A DNA stretch of 64,000 bases from Burkholderiales bacterium. Its GTDB lineage: Bacteria > Pseudomonadota > Gammaproteobacteria > Burkholderiales > SG8-39. Position 1 is the stretch's first letter, and each line of letters begins with the position of its first letter. The translations under genes were made by a program, and so were the position numbers. Positions 1 to 14,410 of the stretch are shown here, one piece after another. The notes beneath the pieces are model-generated. The model was not told the DNA's origin and made no database searches. It worked only from the letters and a program-made list of their open reading frames with translations. The DNA lies in assembly GCA_017880775.1 (NCBI GenBank), contig JADGRQ010000001.1:124001-188000 (forward strand), given 5' to 3'.

Positions 1-555
1 GCTCGACCCGCCGAGCATGCGGACCGCGGCAATGCGCGCCTCCTTGCTGCCGTCCTTCAGTTCCATGGTGGCGGCGATCAGCTCGAGCATCGGCTTGATC
101 GTCGGGTCGGCTTCCTTCTCAAGAGCTCTCTTCACCAGCGGCAACATCGCTGGATCCGCCCCGCCCGCGAGTTCCTTGACCGCCGCCAGCCGCGCTTCCC
201 GCTGCGGTGAAGTCAGCTTCAGTCCGGCCAGCGCCCCGGCGAGCTCGCGCCGCAAGCGGTTGTTCGCCACGACGCCTTCGCGTTCCTCGGGCAACGGCGC
301 GACTTTGGCGCCGGTCACGGCGTCGGTCGCCTCTTCGCCCTTGACGATCAGCACGCGCTTGCCGGCAACCTGCAGCTCGCCGTCCGCCAAGGCCTGCAGG
401 ACAGCTGCCGCCTGCGGGTCGCCGGAAGCGACGAGAGCGGCTATCGCCGCGACCTGTTCGTCGCTCTCGCCGAACGCAAGTTTCTCGACGTTGGCCACCT
501 CCAGCGCGAATGCGCGGGATGCGAACAGCAGCAACGCGATCAATAGGATGCGCAT
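1..555 (-). CDS. urtB: Urea ABC transporter permease UrtB, N-terminal part (cut by window edge)
   Basis: Only the first 185 codons are inside the window. The frame opens with a signal peptide (MRILLIALLLFASRAFA, residues 1-17) followed by a soluble, helix-rich alanine/leucine region before any membrane span. This extended periplasmic N-terminus is typical of UrtB and absent from LivH. It lies directly downstream of urtA on the same strand, which is the usual urtAB order. UrtB is known as one of the two inner-membrane permease subunits of the high-affinity urea importer UrtABCDE. The membrane domain itself cannot be inspected here, so the call rests on the N-terminal region and its neighbour. 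Confidence 0.85.
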   Translation of the reverse strand, partial: MRILLIALLLFASRAFALEVANVEKLAFGESDEQVAAIAALVASGDPQAAAVLQALADGELQVAGKRVLIVKGEEATDAVTGAKVAPLPEEREGVVANNRLRRELAGALAGLKLTSPQREARLAAVKELAGGADPAMLPLVKRALEKEADPTIKPMLELIAATMELKDGSKEARIAAVRMLGGSS

Positions 556-568
556 GGTTCTAATTGAA

Positions 569-592
569 AGGGGGCCGCCGCAGCGGCCCCCT
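569..592 (-). terminator. Hairpin between urtA and urtB (attenuator-type terminator)
   Basis: A perfect inverted repeat: arms of 10 bases (569-578 and 583-592) around a CGCA loop, nearly all G-C pairs. On the minus strand it is followed by TTTCAATTAG, a short U-rich tract. It sits between the urtA stop and the urtB start. A partial terminator here would let the binding protein be made in excess over the permease, as is common in ABC import operons; that role is inferred. Confidence 0.6.
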
Positions 593-619
593 CCAGAGCA
601 ATGATACCGCCGGCTGCGA

Positions 620-1897
620 TTACTTCGCGATCACCGTCTTGCCGTCCGGTTCGTCCTTTTTCTTGTCGTTCCCAGCGACGAACGGGCTCCACGGCTGGGC
701 CTTGATCGGGCCCTTGGTCTTCCACACGACGTTGAACTGCCCGTTCGCCTGCACTTCGCCGATGAACACCGCCTTGTGCAGGTGGTGGTTCTTGGGATCC
801 ATCGTCGAGGTGATGTCCGAGGGCGCCTTGAAGGTCTGGCCGGCCATCGCGGCGATCACCTTGTCCGTGTCGGTGGTCTTGGCCTTCTCGACCGCCTGCT
901 TCCACATGTGGATGCCGATCCAGGCGGCTTCCATCGGATCGTTGGTGAGCGGCTTGTCGGCGCCGGGCAGCTTTTTCGCCTTCGCGTAGGCAGCCCACTG
1001 CTTCTTCCAGGCGTCGTTGACGGGACCCTTGATCGACATGAAGTAGTTCCACGCCGCGAGGTGGCCGACGAGCGGCTTGGTGTCGACGCCGCGCAATTCT
1101 TCTTCACCGACCGAGAACGCCACCACCGGCACGTCGGTCGCCTTGAGGCCCTGGTTGCCCAGTTCCTTGTAGAACGGCACGTTCGAGTCACCGTTGATGG
1201 TCGAGACCACCGCGGTCTTGCCGCCGGTGGCGAATTTCTTGATGTCCGCAACGATCGTCTGGTAGTCGCTGTGGCCGAACGGGGTGTACTTCTCGTCGAT
1301 GTCCTTCTCGTCCACCCCCTTGGATTTCAGGAACGCGCGCAGAATCTTGTTGGTGGTGCGCGGATAGACGTAGTCGGTGCCTAGCAGCACCCAGCGCTTC
1401 GCGCCGCCACCTTCCTTGCTCATCAGGTACTCGACTGCCGGAATCGCCTGCTGGTTGGGCGCGGCGCCGGTGTAGAACACGTTCTTCGACAGTTCCTCGC
1501 CTTCGTATTGCACGGGGTAGAACAGCAGGCCGTTCAGCTCCTCGAACACCGGCAGCACGGATTTGCGCGACACCGAGGTCCAGCAGCCGAACACGACTGC
1601 GACCTTGTCCTGCGTCAGCAATTGGCGCGCTTTTTCCGCGAACAGCGGCCAGTTGGAGGCCGGGTCGACGACCACCGCCTCGAGCTTCCTGCCCAGCACG
1701 CCGCCCTTGGCATTGATCTCGTCGATCGCCATCAGCGTCACGTCCTTCAATACGGTCTCGCTGATCGCCATCGTCCCGGAAAGCGAATGCAGCACCCCGA
1801 CCTTGATCGGGCCCTTGTCCTGCGCGTAGCCGGTCGAGCCTATGGCCGCCAGCGAAACGGCGAGAACCGTTGCCTTGATGAAATTACGACGAATCAC
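620..1897 (-). CDS. urtA: Urea ABC transporter, substrate-binding protein UrtA
   Basis: Periplasmic receptor of the urea importer; about 425 residues, the normal UrtA length. The start chosen is the GTG at 1897, preceded by AGGGGG. It opens with a twin-arginine motif (RRNFIK) and a hydrophobic stretch ending at GYAQ, so Tat-dependent export is likely, as in other UrtA proteins. The mature part begins IKVGVLHSLSG, the type I periplasmic-binding fold of the Leu/Ile/Val/urea receptor family. A longer reading frame extends to a TTG at 1957, but that codon lies inside the sigma-54 promoter and upstream of the expected transcript start, so it is not used. It heads the operon continuing into urtB. 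Confidence 0.93.
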   Translation of the reverse strand: MIRRNFIKATVLAVSLAAIGSTGYAQDKGPIKVGVLHSLSGTMAISETVLKDVTLMAIDEINAKGGVLGRKLEAVVVDPASNWPLFAEKARQLLTQDKVAVVFGCWTSVSRKSVLPVFEELNGLLFYPVQYEGEELSKNVFYTGAAPNQQAIPAVEYLMSKEGGGAKRWVLLGTDYVYPRTTNKILRAFLKSKGVDEKDIDEKYTPFGHSDYQTIVADIKKFATGGKTAVVSTINGDSNVPFYKELGNQGLKATDVPVVAFSVGEEELRGVDTKPLVGHLAAWNYFMSIKGPVNDAWKKQWAAYAKAKKLPGADKPLTNDPMEAAWIGIHMWKQAVEKAKTTDTDKVIAAMAGQTFKAPSDITSTMDPKNHHLHKAVFIGEVQANGQFNVVWKTKGPIKAQPWSPFVAGNDKKKDEPDGKTVIAK

Positions 1898-1950
1898 GTT
1901 AACCCCCTGCAGGTAAGAAAAAGGAATGAAGGAACTGCGTGCACGAGTCC

Positions 1951-1968
1951 ATTGCAACCGGCGTGCCA
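1951..1968 (-). promoter_or_regulatory. Sigma-54 (RpoN) promoter of urtA
   Basis: On the minus strand the bases read TGGCACG-CCGG-TTGCAA, an exact match to the sigma-54 consensus TGGCACG-N4-TTGCW. The -24 GG is at 1967-1966 and the -12 GC at 1955-1954, which predicts a transcript start near 1942, 45 bases before the urtA GTG codon. Sigma-54 promoters need an enhancer-binding activator; two NtrC-type palindromes lie upstream. This fits nitrogen-limitation control of urea uptake. Confidence 0.88.
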
Positions 1969-2009
1969 GGGATCTTCAAGGGCAAAAGCCGTCGGAATCA
2001 CCGTTCGGG

Positions 2010-2024
2010 GCACCGAATAGGTGC
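2010..2024. promoter_or_regulatory. NtrC-type binding site, proximal
   Basis: GCACC-GAATA-GGTGC, a perfect 5-base inverted repeat with 5-base spacing, matching the NtrC core GCACC-N5-GGTGC. Its centre is about 75 bases upstream of the predicted urtA transcript start. Confidence 0.78.
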
Positions 2025-2049
2025 GATGTGCAATAGGCCATGCGCTCTA

Positions 2050-2066
2050 GGCACCGTTTTGGTGCC
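2050..2066. promoter_or_regulatory. NtrC-type binding site, distal
   Basis: GGCACC-GTTTT-GGTGCC, a perfect 6-base inverted repeat around 5 bases. Its centre is 41 bases (about four helical turns) from the proximal site, so both would lie on the same face of the helix, the arrangement expected for cooperative NtrC dimers. It ends only 10 bases from the stop of the upstream oxidoreductase gene. Confidence 0.78.
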
Positions 2067-2075
2067 ATCGTTCGC

Positions 2076-3659
2076 CTATCGTGAACGCCAGCGTCGCCCG
2101 AAGTCCCTCGCTACTTCACGCGCGCAATTTCGGCCGGGCGCACCGGTGACGCCGCCGCCCGGATGCGCTCCGGCGCCGCACAAATACAACCCCTCGACCG
2201 GCGAGCGGTAGTCGGCATACCCGAGCATCGGCCGCGCCGACCACAGCTGGTCGAGCGAAAGCTGGCCGTGGAAGATGTCGCCGCCGACCAGGCTGAATTC
2301 GCGTTCCAGGTCCGCAGGCGACAGCGCCGAGTGCGCGATGACGCTGTGCCTGAACCCGGGCGCGTGCGATTCGATGACGCCGAAAATGCGCTCGATCGCC
2401 TCGTCCTTGCGCGTCACCCAGTTCGCGTCGGGCGCGAAATGCTGGCAAAACAGGCTCGCCACGTGTTTACCGCGCGGGGCGAGCGATTCATCGAGCGTGC
2501 TGGGGATCACCATCTCGACAATGGGTGCGCGCGCAATGCCGTGCTCGCGCGCATCGAGATACGCGCGATCCATGTAGTCGAGCGCAGGCGCAAGGATGAT
2601 GCCCGAGGCGTGGTGCGGGCCCGCTTCGGGGAGGCAGTTGAAGCGCGGCAGCGCGTCGAGCGCGAGGTTCATGCGAAAGCTTGCGGAGGCGCACTTCCAG
2701 CGTTCCATCCTTGCGGAAAATTCAGGCGGCAGGTGCTCGCGCGCCACCATCTTCAGATACAACAGCTTTGGATTGAGGTTGCCGATCACGCTGCGACCCG
2801 CGATTTCGCGACCGTCCCCCAGCACCACGCCAGCGGCTTTCCCGTCTTTCACGATCACCTGCGCGACCGGCGCATCCACTTCGATCTCGACGCCGCGGGC
2901 GCGCGCCTCAGCGGCGATCGCCCCGCTCACCGCACCCATGCCGCCGATCGCGTGGCCCCAGACCCCTTTCCTGCCGTTCACTTCGCCAAAGCAGTGGTGC
3001 AGCAGCACGTAGGCCGTACCGGGGTGATAGGGACTAGCGAAGCTGCCGACCACCGAATCGAAGCCGAAGGCCGCGCGTACCGGCTCCGACTCGAACCAGC
3101 CATCGAGGAATTCGGCGGCGCTTTGGGTGAATAGCGCGAGCAGGTCGCGCCTTGCTTCCATGTCCAGCCGCTTCACGCGGCGCCCGGCCTGCGCCGCGCG
3201 CACCAGGTCGAGCAGCCCGCCGCCCACGTTCGGCGGGCATTCGAGCACCAGTTCGCGTAGCACGTCGGTGACGCGCTCGAGCATCGCCCAATAGGCAGGC
3301 AATCGTTCCGCGTCCCGCGCGGAGAATTTGGCGAACTCGCGTTGCGTCGCCTCCTGCCCGCCGCCAACCCGCAGGTAGCGCCCGTCATCAAGCGGCAGGA
3401 AATTGGAATACGGCCGTTCGACGATGCGCAGGCCGTGTTGCGCGAGACGCAGCTCGCGAATGACTTTCGGCTGCAGCAGGCTGACGGTGTACGAGGCGAC
3501 CGAGTTGCGGAACCCCGGATGGAACTCCTCGGTGACCGCAGCGCCGCCCACTACCGAGCGGCGCTCAAGTACCTTCACCTTGAGCCCGGCGCCGGCGAGG
3601 TACGCGGCGCACGTCAGGCCGTTGTGCCCGGCGCCGATGATGACCGCGTCGTAGCGCGT
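2076..3659 (-). CDS. FAD-dependent oxidoreductase, phytoene-desaturase/PYROXD2-like; start codon unclear
   Basis: About 525 residues. It begins with the dinucleotide-binding motif DAVIIGAGHNGL and ends with the FAD-contacting motif GLYLCGAGAHPGGGVTGAPG, the two hallmarks of the COG1233 phytoene dehydrogenase-related family. Substrate unknown; nothing nearby makes carotenoids, so a pigment role is not supported. The odd point is the start: between the glmS stop at 3671 and the flavin motif there is no in-frame ATG, GTG or TTG, and the next ones upstream are far inside glmS. A GGGAG sequence (3669-3665) lies 5 bases before an ACG (3659-3657) exactly where homologues would begin (M)TRYDAV, so either a rare ACG start, a start lost by mutation, or a sequence error. 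The boundary given assumes the ACG. Confidence 0.75.
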   Translation of the reverse strand, partial: TRYDAVIIGAGHNGLTCAAYLAGAGLKVKVLERRSVVGGAAVTEEFHPGFRNSVASYTVSLLQPKVIRELRLAQHGLRIVERPYSNFLPLDDGRYLRVGGGQEATQREFAKFSARDAERLPAYWAMLERVTDVLRELVLECPPNVGGGLLDLVRAAQAGRRVKRLDMEARRDLLALFTQSAAEFLDGWFESEPVRAAFGFDSVVGSFASPYHPGTAYVLLHHCFGEVNGRKGVWGHAIGGMGAVSGAIAAEARARGVEIEVDAPVAQVIVKDGKAAGVVLGDGREIAGRSVIGNLNPKLLYLKMVAREHLPPEFSARMERWKCASASFRMNLALDALPRFNCLPEAGPHHASGIILAPALDYMDRAYLDAREHGIARAPIVEMVIPSTLDESLAPRGKHVASLFCQHFAPDANWVTRKDEAIERIFGVIESHAPGFRHSVIAHSALSPADLEREFSLVGGDIFHGQLSLDQLWSARPMLGYADYRSPVEGLYLCGAGAHPGGGVTGAPGRNCAREVARDFGRRWRSR

Positions 3660-3670
3660 ACCGGCTCCCG

Positions 3671-5488
3671 CTACTCGACCGTCACGCTCTTGGCGAGATT
3701 GCGTGGTTTGTCGACGTCGGTGCCGCGCGCGAGCGCCGTGTGATAGGCGAGCAACTGCAGCGGCACGACGTGCAGAACCGGCGAGAGCAGCCCGAAATGC
3801 TCGGGCAGCCGGATCACGTTGACCCCCTCGGAGGACGCGATCTTCGTATCCGCATCGGCCAGCACGTAAAGCTCGCCGCCACGGGCGCGTACTTCCTGCA
3901 TGTTGGATTTGAGTTTTTCCAGCAGCGCGTCGTTGGGAGCGACCGTCACCACCGGCATTTCCGAAGTCACCAGCGCGAGCGGCCCGTGCTTCAGTTCGCC
4001 CGCCGGATAGGCCTCGGCGTGGATGTAGGAAATTTCCTTCAGCTTGAGAGCCCCCTCCAGCGCGATCGGGTAATGCATGCCGCGGCCGAGGAACAGCGCA
4101 TGCTCCTTGCTTGCAAAGCGCTGCGACCACGCGATCACCTGCGGCTCGAGCGCGAGCACCGCCCGGAGCGCCTTGGGCAGGCGCCGCAGGCTGTGCAGAT
4201 GCCGCTGCTCTTCCTGGACCGAAAGATTGCCCCGCACCATTGCCAGCGTCAGTGCCAGCAGGAACAGCGCTGTCAGCTGTGTGGTAAACGCCTTGGTCGA
4301 AGCCACGCCGATCTCGACGCCGGCGTGCGTGAGAAACTTGAGTTGCGTCTCGCGCACCATTGCGCTCGTCGCCACGTTGCACACGCAAAGCGTGCGCTGC
4401 TGGCCGAGCGAACGCGCATGCCTCAACGCGGCGAGCGTATCCGCGGTCTCGCCCGACTGGGACACCACCACGACGAGCGCCTTAGGGTTCGGCACGCTGT
4501 CGCGGTAGCGGTACTCGCTCGCGATCTCCACCTGCGTCGGAATCCGCGCCAGCGATTCCAGCCAGTACTTGGCCGTGAGCCCCGAGTAGTAGCTCGTCCC
4601 GCAGGCGAGCAACAGCACCGAGTCTGCCTCGCCGAGAAGATTGCCCGCGTCGTCGCCGAATATTGCCGGGGTCACCGCCTCAATGCCTTCGAGCGTATCG
4701 GCAACCGCGGCCGGCTGTTCGAAGATCTCCTTTTGCATATAATGGCTGTAGGGTCCCAGTTCCACCGCCGTGTCGGTTGCCTTCACGATGCGTGGCTCCC
4801 GCGTCACGGGATGGTCGGCGGCATCGACCACGCTGTAGCCCTCGAGCCTGATCTCGGCGACGTCGCCCTCCTCGAGAAACGCGATCATCTCGGTGGTCCC
4901 GGCAAGCGCCAATGCGTCCGAGGCGAGGAACATCTCCCCCTTGCCCACGCCGACAACCAGCGGGTTGCCGGCACGCGCACCAACGACTCGATGCGGCTCG
5001 CGGCTGCTCACCACCGCGATCGCGTAGGCGCCGGCGAGCCGCTTCACTGCCATGCGCACCGCATCGAACAGATTGCCCGCGTAAAGGCTGTGCACGAGGT
5101 GCGCGATCACCTCGGTGTCGGTCTCGCTCTCGAAGACGTAACCCCGGGCTTTCAGCTCGGTGCGCAACTCCTCGTAGTTCTCGATGATCCCGTTGTGCAC
5201 CAGAGCGATCTCGCCGCGCGAGAACATCGGATGCGCGTTGTGCGTCACCGGTGCGCCGTGCGTTGCCCAGCGCGTGTGGGCAATGCCGGTTTCGGCGCCC
5301 AGCGCCTGCGCTGCGACCTGTGCACTCAAGTCGGACACGCGCGCGACGCTGCGCACCCGCTCCATTCCCCTGACCGAGAGCACCGCCACGCCGCAGGAGT
5401 CGTAACCCCGGTATTCGAGACGCCGCAATCCTTCCAGCAGCACCGGCACCACATCGCGCTGCGCGGCCGCGCCGACGATTCCACACAT
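3671..5488 (-). CDS. glmS: Glutamine-fructose-6-phosphate aminotransferase (isomerizing) GlmS
   Basis: 605 residues, full length. It starts MCGIVGA with the catalytic cysteine at position 2 of the N-terminal glutaminase domain. Two SIS sugar-isomerase domains follow (around residues 285-420 and 460-600; motifs CGTSYYSG and SQSGETADT), and it ends [13 protein letters not shown], the canonical C-terminus. It makes glucosamine-6-phosphate, the first committed step to UDP-GlcNAc for peptidoglycan and LPS. Its ATG overlaps the glmU stop by one base (TGATG), so the two pathway genes are translationally coupled. Confidence 0.98.
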   Translation of the reverse strand: MCGIVGAAAQRDVVPVLLEGLRRLEYRGYDSCGVAVLSVRGMERVRSVARVSDLSAQVAAQALGAETGIAHTRWATHGAPVTHNAHPMFSRGEIALVHNGIIENYEELRTELKARGYVFESETDTEVIAHLVHSLYAGNLFDAVRMAVKRLAGAYAIAVVSSREPHRVVGARAGNPLVVGVGKGEMFLASDALALAGTTEMIAFLEEGDVAEIRLEGYSVVDAADHPVTREPRIVKATDTAVELGPYSHYMQKEIFEQPAAVADTLEGIEAVTPAIFGDDAGNLLGEADSVLLLACGTSYYSGLTAKYWLESLARIPTQVEIASEYRYRDSVPNPKALVVVVSQSGETADTLAALRHARSLGQQRTLCVCNVATSAMVRETQLKFLTHAGVEIGVASTKAFTTQLTALFLLALTLAMVRGNLSVQEEQRHLHSLRRLPKALRAVLALEPQVIAWSQRFASKEHALFLGRGMHYPIALEGALKLKEISYIHAEAYPAGELKHGPLALVTSEMPVVTVAPNDALLEKLKSNMQEVRARGGELYVLADADTKIASSEGVNVIRLPEHFGLLSPVLHVVPLQLLAYHTALARGTDVDKPRNLAKSVTVE

Positions 5489-6858
5489 CAGCGCTTCTCC
5501 TTCTTCGGCGGCTTCCAGCCCTCAAGCGACACCTGCTTCGCGCGCGCCAGCGTGAGCTGCCCCGGCGGCGTGTCCTTGTTGATGGTCGAACCGGCGCCGA
5601 TGTATGAACCCTTCGCGATCTTCACCGGCGCCACCAGCGTCGCGTCCGAGCCGATGAAGCAGTCGTCTTCGATCACCGTGCGGTGCTTGTTCACGCCGTC
5701 GTAGTTGCAGGTGATGGTGCCCGCGCCGATATTGACGCGCTTGCCGACGTCGCTGTCACCCACGTAGGCGAGATGATTGGCCTTCGATCCGGCCCCGATG
5801 CGGCTTGCCTTCACCTCGACGAAGTTGCCGATGTGCACTTCCTCGTCGAGCCGGGCGCCGGGGCGCAGCCGCGCATATGGGCCGATACGGCAGCGCGCGC
5901 CGACCTCCGCGCTGTCGATCAGCGTAAATGCGTGGACTTCCGATCCGGCGGCAATGCTGCAGTCGCGCAGGATGCAGTTCGGGCCGATGCTGACGCCGTC
6001 GCCAAGCTTGACGTCGCCCTCGAATACGCAGTTCACGTCGATTGCCACGTCGCGCCCGCAGGCGAGCGCGCCGCGAACGTCGATGCGCTCCGGATCGGCG
6101 AGCGCCACGCCCGCCTCGAGCAGCCGCGCTGCGTTCGCGCGCTGGAGCGCGCGCTCGAGCCGCGCCAATTCGCTGCGGCCGTTCACGCCTTGCACCTCGT
6201 CGAGATCGGCCGCCGGCGCGCTCGCCACCTCGACGCCGTCCTTGGCGGCAAGCGCGATCACATCGGTCAGGTAATACTCGCCCTGCGCGTTGCGGTTCTC
6301 AATCTGCGACAGCCACGTCTCGAGTTGCGCGCGCGGCGCGGCAAGTACGCCCGTGTACCACTCGCGGATCGCGCGCTCATCGGGCGTGGCGTCCTTTTCC
6401 TCTACGATGCGCGTGACGCGCCGGCTTTTCTTGTCGCGCACCACGCGGCCATAACCCTTTGCGTCGCCCAGTTCAGCAGTGAGAATCGCGAGCCGGCCGC
6501 CGCTACCCGCCTCGAGCAGGCGTCGCAGCGTGCCGACCGAGATGAGCGGCACATCGCCGTTCAGCACCAGCACGTTCGCGCCCTTGGGCACCTCGGACAG
6601 CGCCTGCTGCAATGCGTGGCCCGTGCCCAGACGCTCGCGCTGCTCGACCCAGGCGAGGTCGGCGTCGGGAAACGCGACCCTGACCTGCTCGCCGCCGTGT
6701 CCATATACAACCACGATCTGTTTCGGCGCGAGCGCGCGCGCGGCAGCGAGTACATGGGAAAGCAGCGCCCGCCCGGCCAGCCGATGGAGCACTTTCGGCG
6801 TGTCGGAATGCATGCGCTTGCCTTGTCCCGCGGCGAGTACGACGACAGCGAGATCCAT
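5488..6858 (-). CDS. glmU: Bifunctional GlcNAc-1-P uridyltransferase / GlcN-1-P acetyltransferase GlmU
   Basis: 456 residues. The N-terminal pyrophosphorylase half carries the nucleotide-binding signature [18 protein letters not shown] (residues 7-24). The C-terminal half is a left-handed beta helix with hexapeptide repeats (about 255-440), including the acetyltransferase segment [13 protein letters not shown] and [13 protein letters not shown]. It carries out the last two steps to UDP-N-acetylglucosamine. The gene lies directly upstream of glmS, so the whole branch from fructose-6-P except GlmM is in one transcript. Confidence 0.98.
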   Translation of the reverse strand: MDLAVVVLAAGQGKRMHSDTPKVLHRLAGRALLSHVLAAARALAPKQIVVVYGHGGEQVRVAFPDADLAWVEQRERLGTGHALQQALSEVPKGANVLVLNGDVPLISVGTLRRLLEAGSGGRLAILTAELGDAKGYGRVVRDKKSRRVTRIVEEKDATPDERAIREWYTGVLAAPRAQLETWLSQIENRNAQGEYYLTDVIALAAKDGVEVASAPAADLDEVQGVNGRSELARLERALQRANAARLLEAGVALADPERIDVRGALACGRDVAIDVNCVFEGDVKLGDGVSIGPNCILRDCSIAAGSEVHAFTLIDSAEVGARCRIGPYARLRPGARLDEEVHIGNFVEVKASRIGAGSKANHLAYVGDSDVGKRVNIGAGTITCNYDGVNKHRTVIEDDCFIGSDATLVAPVKIAKGSYIGAGSTINKDTPPGQLTLARAKQVSLEGWKPPKKEKR

Positions 6859-6890
6859 CGTGCGATTCTAGCATTCGGGACTGTTTCCCC

Positions 6891-7028
6891 TCGGCGATCG
6901 GCATGGCGCTCGATACCACCCTCAACCTGTTTCAGTGGCCGCGTGTCGCAACGGTCATGTTGGCAATTTTTGCTGTGGTCGTAGTCGCCGAGATCGGCGT
7001 AACCCAGATTCGCAAGAGGATTCTCTAG
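6891..7028 (+). pseudogene. Relic: C-terminal end of a PhnE-like ABC permease
   Basis: An open stretch ending in TAG at 7026-7028 encodes SAIGMALDTTLNLFQW at its start and then a single hydrophobic helix (MLAIFAVVVVAEIG) with a basic tail (TQIRKRIL). This looks like the last ~45 residues of the inner-membrane permease of phosphonate-type ABC importers, which end with an IGM-L...FQ...V motif, a final helix and an arginine-rich tail. Nothing upstream in the same frame continues the homology, because glmU occupies the opposite strand from 6858. An ATG at 6903 could give a 41-residue membrane peptide, but I see no convincing ribosome site. Family assignment is from memory of the motif, so moderate at best. 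Confidence 0.4.
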
Positions 7029-7069
7029 CTCCGAGACCCGTAAGGCGCGTTCTCATCAAGGCAACGATT

Positions 7070-8527
7070 TCAGCGCGGTAGCTGCGAGGTTCCCATCAAA
7101 AACTCGTCCACCGCGCGCGCGCACTGGCGGCCTTCGCGGATCGCCCACACCACCAGCGACTGTCCGCGGCGCATGTCACCGGCCGCGAAGACCTTGGGCG
7201 CGCTGGTCGCGTAGCAACCCGCACCGTCGGTCGTCGCTTTCGCGTTGCCGCGCGCGTCCTTTTCCGTGCTGAATGCCTCGAGTACCGATGCATAGGGGCT
7301 GACGAAACCCATCGCGAGCAGCACCAGGTCCGCTGGCAGCGTGAACTCGGAACCCGGCAATTCGCGCATCTTGCCGTCGTTCCACTCCAGGCGCACGACT
7401 TTGAGCGCCTTGACCTTGCCGTTCTCACCGATGAACGCCTTCGTGCCGACCGACCAGTCGCGCTCGCAACCCTCCTCTTGCGAAGAGGAGGTGCGCAGCC
7501 GCTGCGGCCAGTACGGCCACACCGGATTCTTGTCGACATCGGGCGGCATCGGCAGCAACTCGAACTGGGTAACCGATTTCGCGCCGTGGCGGTTGGACGT
7601 GCCAACACAATCCGAACCGGTATCGCCGCCGCCGATGATCACCACGTGCTTGCCTTTCGCCGACAGCTCGCGCACGCCCGCGTCGCCCGCCACGCGGCGA
7701 TTCTGCAGCGGCAGGAAATCCATCGCAAAGTGGACGCCTACGAGTTCGCGTCCTGGAATCGGCAGGTCACGCGGCTGCTCCGCGCCGCCCGCAAGCACCA
7801 CCGCGTCGTACTGGGCGGTGAGTTTCTTCGCATCGATGGTCTTCGGCTGCGCGTTGCCCGCGCCGATCGGCGCGCCACCCACGACGCTGTTGACGCGGAA
7901 CTCGACCCCTTCGGCCATCATCTGATCGAGGCGCCGGTCGATCAGCTGTTTCTCCATCTTGAAGTCTGGAATGCCGTAGCGCAGCAGGCCGCCAATACGG
8001 TCGTTCTTTTCGAATACCACCACGTCATGTCCCGCGCGCGCAAGCTGCTGCGCGCAAGCGAGGCCCGCCGGCCCGGAGCCAACCACCGCAATGCGCCTGC
8101 CCGTCCTGTTCGCGGCCCGCTCGGGCTTTACCCAACCCTCTGCCCAGGCCTTGTCGATGATGGCGTGCTCGATCGACTTGATGCCGACTGGGTCGTTGTT
8201 GATGCGCAATACGCAGGCCTCTTCGCAAGGCGCCGGGCATACCCGCCCGGTGAAATCGGGGAAATTGTTGGTCGAATGCAGCGTCGCGATCGCGTTTTGC
8301 CAGTCCTGCTTCCAGACCAGGTCGTTGAAATCCGGGATGATGTTGTTGACCGGGCAGCCGGTCATGCAGAACGGGATACCGCAGTCCATGCACCGGGCGC
8401 CCTGCAGCTTGGCTTCTTCGTCGCTCAGGTGCACGACGAATTCGCGGTAGTGCTGCTTGCGCGAGTCCCTGTCCTCGGCTGCTTCCTGCAGGCGCTGATA
8501 CTCCAGAAACCCGGTGAGCTTCCCCAT
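7070..8527 (-). CDS. gltD: Glutamate synthase (NADPH) small subunit GltD
   Basis: 485 residues. Two N-terminal cysteine clusters ([11 protein letters not shown] near residue 45; [11 protein letters not shown] near residue 100) bind 4Fe-4S centres. An FAD motif ([16 protein letters not shown]) and an NADPH motif ([13 protein letters not shown]) follow. This flavoprotein takes electrons from NADPH and passes them to GltB. It starts right after the gltB stop (8528), so the two subunits share a transcript. Confidence 0.97.
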   Translation of the reverse strand: MGKLTGFLEYQRLQEAAEDRDSRKQHYREFVVHLSDEEAKLQGARCMDCGIPFCMTGCPVNNIIPDFNDLVWKQDWQNAIATLHSTNNFPDFTGRVCPAPCEEACVLRINNDPVGIKSIEHAIIDKAWAEGWVKPERAANRTGRRIAVVGSGPAGLACAQQLARAGHDVVVFEKNDRIGGLLRYGIPDFKMEKQLIDRRLDQMMAEGVEFRVNSVVGGAPIGAGNAQPKTIDAKKLTAQYDAVVLAGGAEQPRDLPIPGRELVGVHFAMDFLPLQNRRVAGDAGVRELSAKGKHVVIIGGGDTGSDCVGTSNRHGAKSVTQFELLPMPPDVDKNPVWPYWPQRLRTSSSQEEGCERDWSVGTKAFIGENGKVKALKVVRLEWNDGKMRELPGSEFTLPADLVLLAMGFVSPYASVLEAFSTEKDARGNAKATTDGAGCYATSAPKVFAAGDMRRGQSLVVWAIREGRQCARAVDEFLMGTSQLPR

Positions 8528-13180
<4,653 letters not shown>

Positions 13181-13254
13181 GCAAAATCCTCTGCGAAATC
13201 AAGCGCCCGCACACGCTTTTGCCGCTGTGCACAAAAACGCAGGGCGAATTGATA

Positions 13255-13283
13255 AATATACCTTTCAAGCCCCCTGCGATCAA
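13255..13283 (-). promoter_or_regulatory. Sigma-70-type promoter for gltBD
   Basis: On the minus strand TTGATC (13283-13278), exactly 17 bases, then TATATT (13260-13255): five and four or more matches to the consensus hexamers with ideal spacing. The predicted transcript starts near 13248, giving a leader of about 68 bases before the gltB GTG. It lies in the only AT-rich patch between aroB and gltB. Confidence 0.6.
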
Positions 13284-13300
13284 GGGGTTAGAAACCGGGC

Positions 13301-14410
13301 TCAGGCCGCGTGAAATGCGGCGGTGCCGCGACCGCTGCAGCCATCAATGACGGTGCGGACCAGTTCGGCCGGGATGTCGTCGCGCATGAGGGCTCGGCCA
13401 ATCGCCTCGAGCAGAATGAAGCGGATTCGGCCGCCGGCAGCTTTCTTGTCGACGGACATCAGTTCGAGATAGCGATCGGCCGAGAGTTCGGCCGGGCCGG
13501 CCACCGGGAGGCCCGCGGCAGCGACGAGCGAGCGCGCGCGGCGCGCATCGTCCGCGGTGATCAGCCCGGCACGCAGGGAAAGCTCGCTCGCCATCACCAT
13601 GCCTGCGCCCACCGCCTCGCCATGCACCCAGGATCCATATCCCATGCCGGTTTCAATCGCGTGCCCAAAGGTGTGGCCGAAGTTGAGAACCGCGCGCAGC
13701 CCTTGCTCGCGCTCATCGGCAGCCACCACCTCGGCCTTGAGCTCGCAGGAGCGCAGCACGACGCGCGACAGTGCTGGCGCGTCGCGCTCCAGCAGCTTTC
13801 CCATGTTCTGCTCGAGCCACGCGACGAAAGCCGCGTCGAGTATCAGGCCATGCTTGATCACCTCGGCGAGCCCGGCGCGCAGTTCACGCTCGGGCAGGGT
13901 TGAAAGCGTGCCGACATCGGCGATCACGGCGCGCGGCTGATGGAACGCGCCGACCATGTTCTTGCCGCGCAGGTGGTTGATGGCGGTTTTGCCCCCGACC
14001 GACGAATCGACTTGCGCGAGCAGTGTGGTGGGGACCTGCAGGAAAGCGACGCCGCGCTGATAGACCGCCGCCGCGAATCCCGCGAGATCGCCGATCACTC
14101 CCCCGCCCAGCGCCACCACGGTCACGCTGCGGTCGCAACGCGCCGCAAGCATTGCGTCGAGCACCTGATCGAGCGTACGCCAGTCCTTGTACTGCTCGCC
14201 ATCGGCGACGACGACCGGCACGACGCGCGCGCCCGCGCGCGCGAGCGTGCCGGTAAGACGCTCAAGGTAGATCGGGGCAACGCGCTGGTTGGTGACCACT
14301 GCGGCGGTCGCGCCGAGGTGTGGCGCAAACAACTCGGGTGCGTCAAGCAGCCCCGGCCCGACGTGGATCGGGTAGGCGCGATCGCCCAGTGCTACGCGGA
14401 GACTTTGCAT
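13301..14410 (-). CDS. aroB: 3-dehydroquinate synthase AroB
   Basis: 369 residues. NAD-binding GGG loop ([20 protein letters not shown]) and the substrate region [19 protein letters not shown] are diagnostic. Metal ligands are expected at E/H/H positions, including the H of [12 protein letters not shown]. It catalyses the second step of the shikimate pathway, closing DAHP to dehydroquinate. The start codon lies 19 bases inside the 3' end of aroK, the usual aroKB pairing. Confidence 0.97.
   Translation of the reverse strand: MQSLRVALGDRAYPIHVGPGLLDAPELFAPHLGATAAVVTNQRVAPIYLERLTGTLARAGARVVPVVVADGEQYKDWRTLDQVLDAMLAARCDRSVTVVALGGGVIGDLAGFAAAVYQRGVAFLQVPTTLLAQVDSSVGGKTAINHLRGKNMVGAFHQPRAVIADVGTLSTLPERELRAGLAEVIKHGLILDAAFVAWLEQNMGKLLERDAPALSRVVLRSCELKAEVVAADEREQGLRAVLNFGHTFGHAIETGMGYGSWVHGEAVGAGMVMASELSLRAGLITADDARRARSLVAAAGLPVAGPAELSADRYLELMSVDKKAAGGRIRFILLEAIGRALMRDDIPAELVRTVIDGCSGRGTAAFHAA

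Noticed and set aside
620-1957. A longer urtA frame opening at TTG 1957.
   Set aside because: The TTG lies within the -12 element of the sigma-54 promoter and upstream of the predicted transcript start; the GTG at 1897 has a good ribosome site and gives a normal Tat signal.
5683-6984. Long plus-strand open frame across glmU.
   Set aside because: It is the complementary-strand shadow of glmU in GC-rich DNA; arginine/alanine-heavy, no domain.
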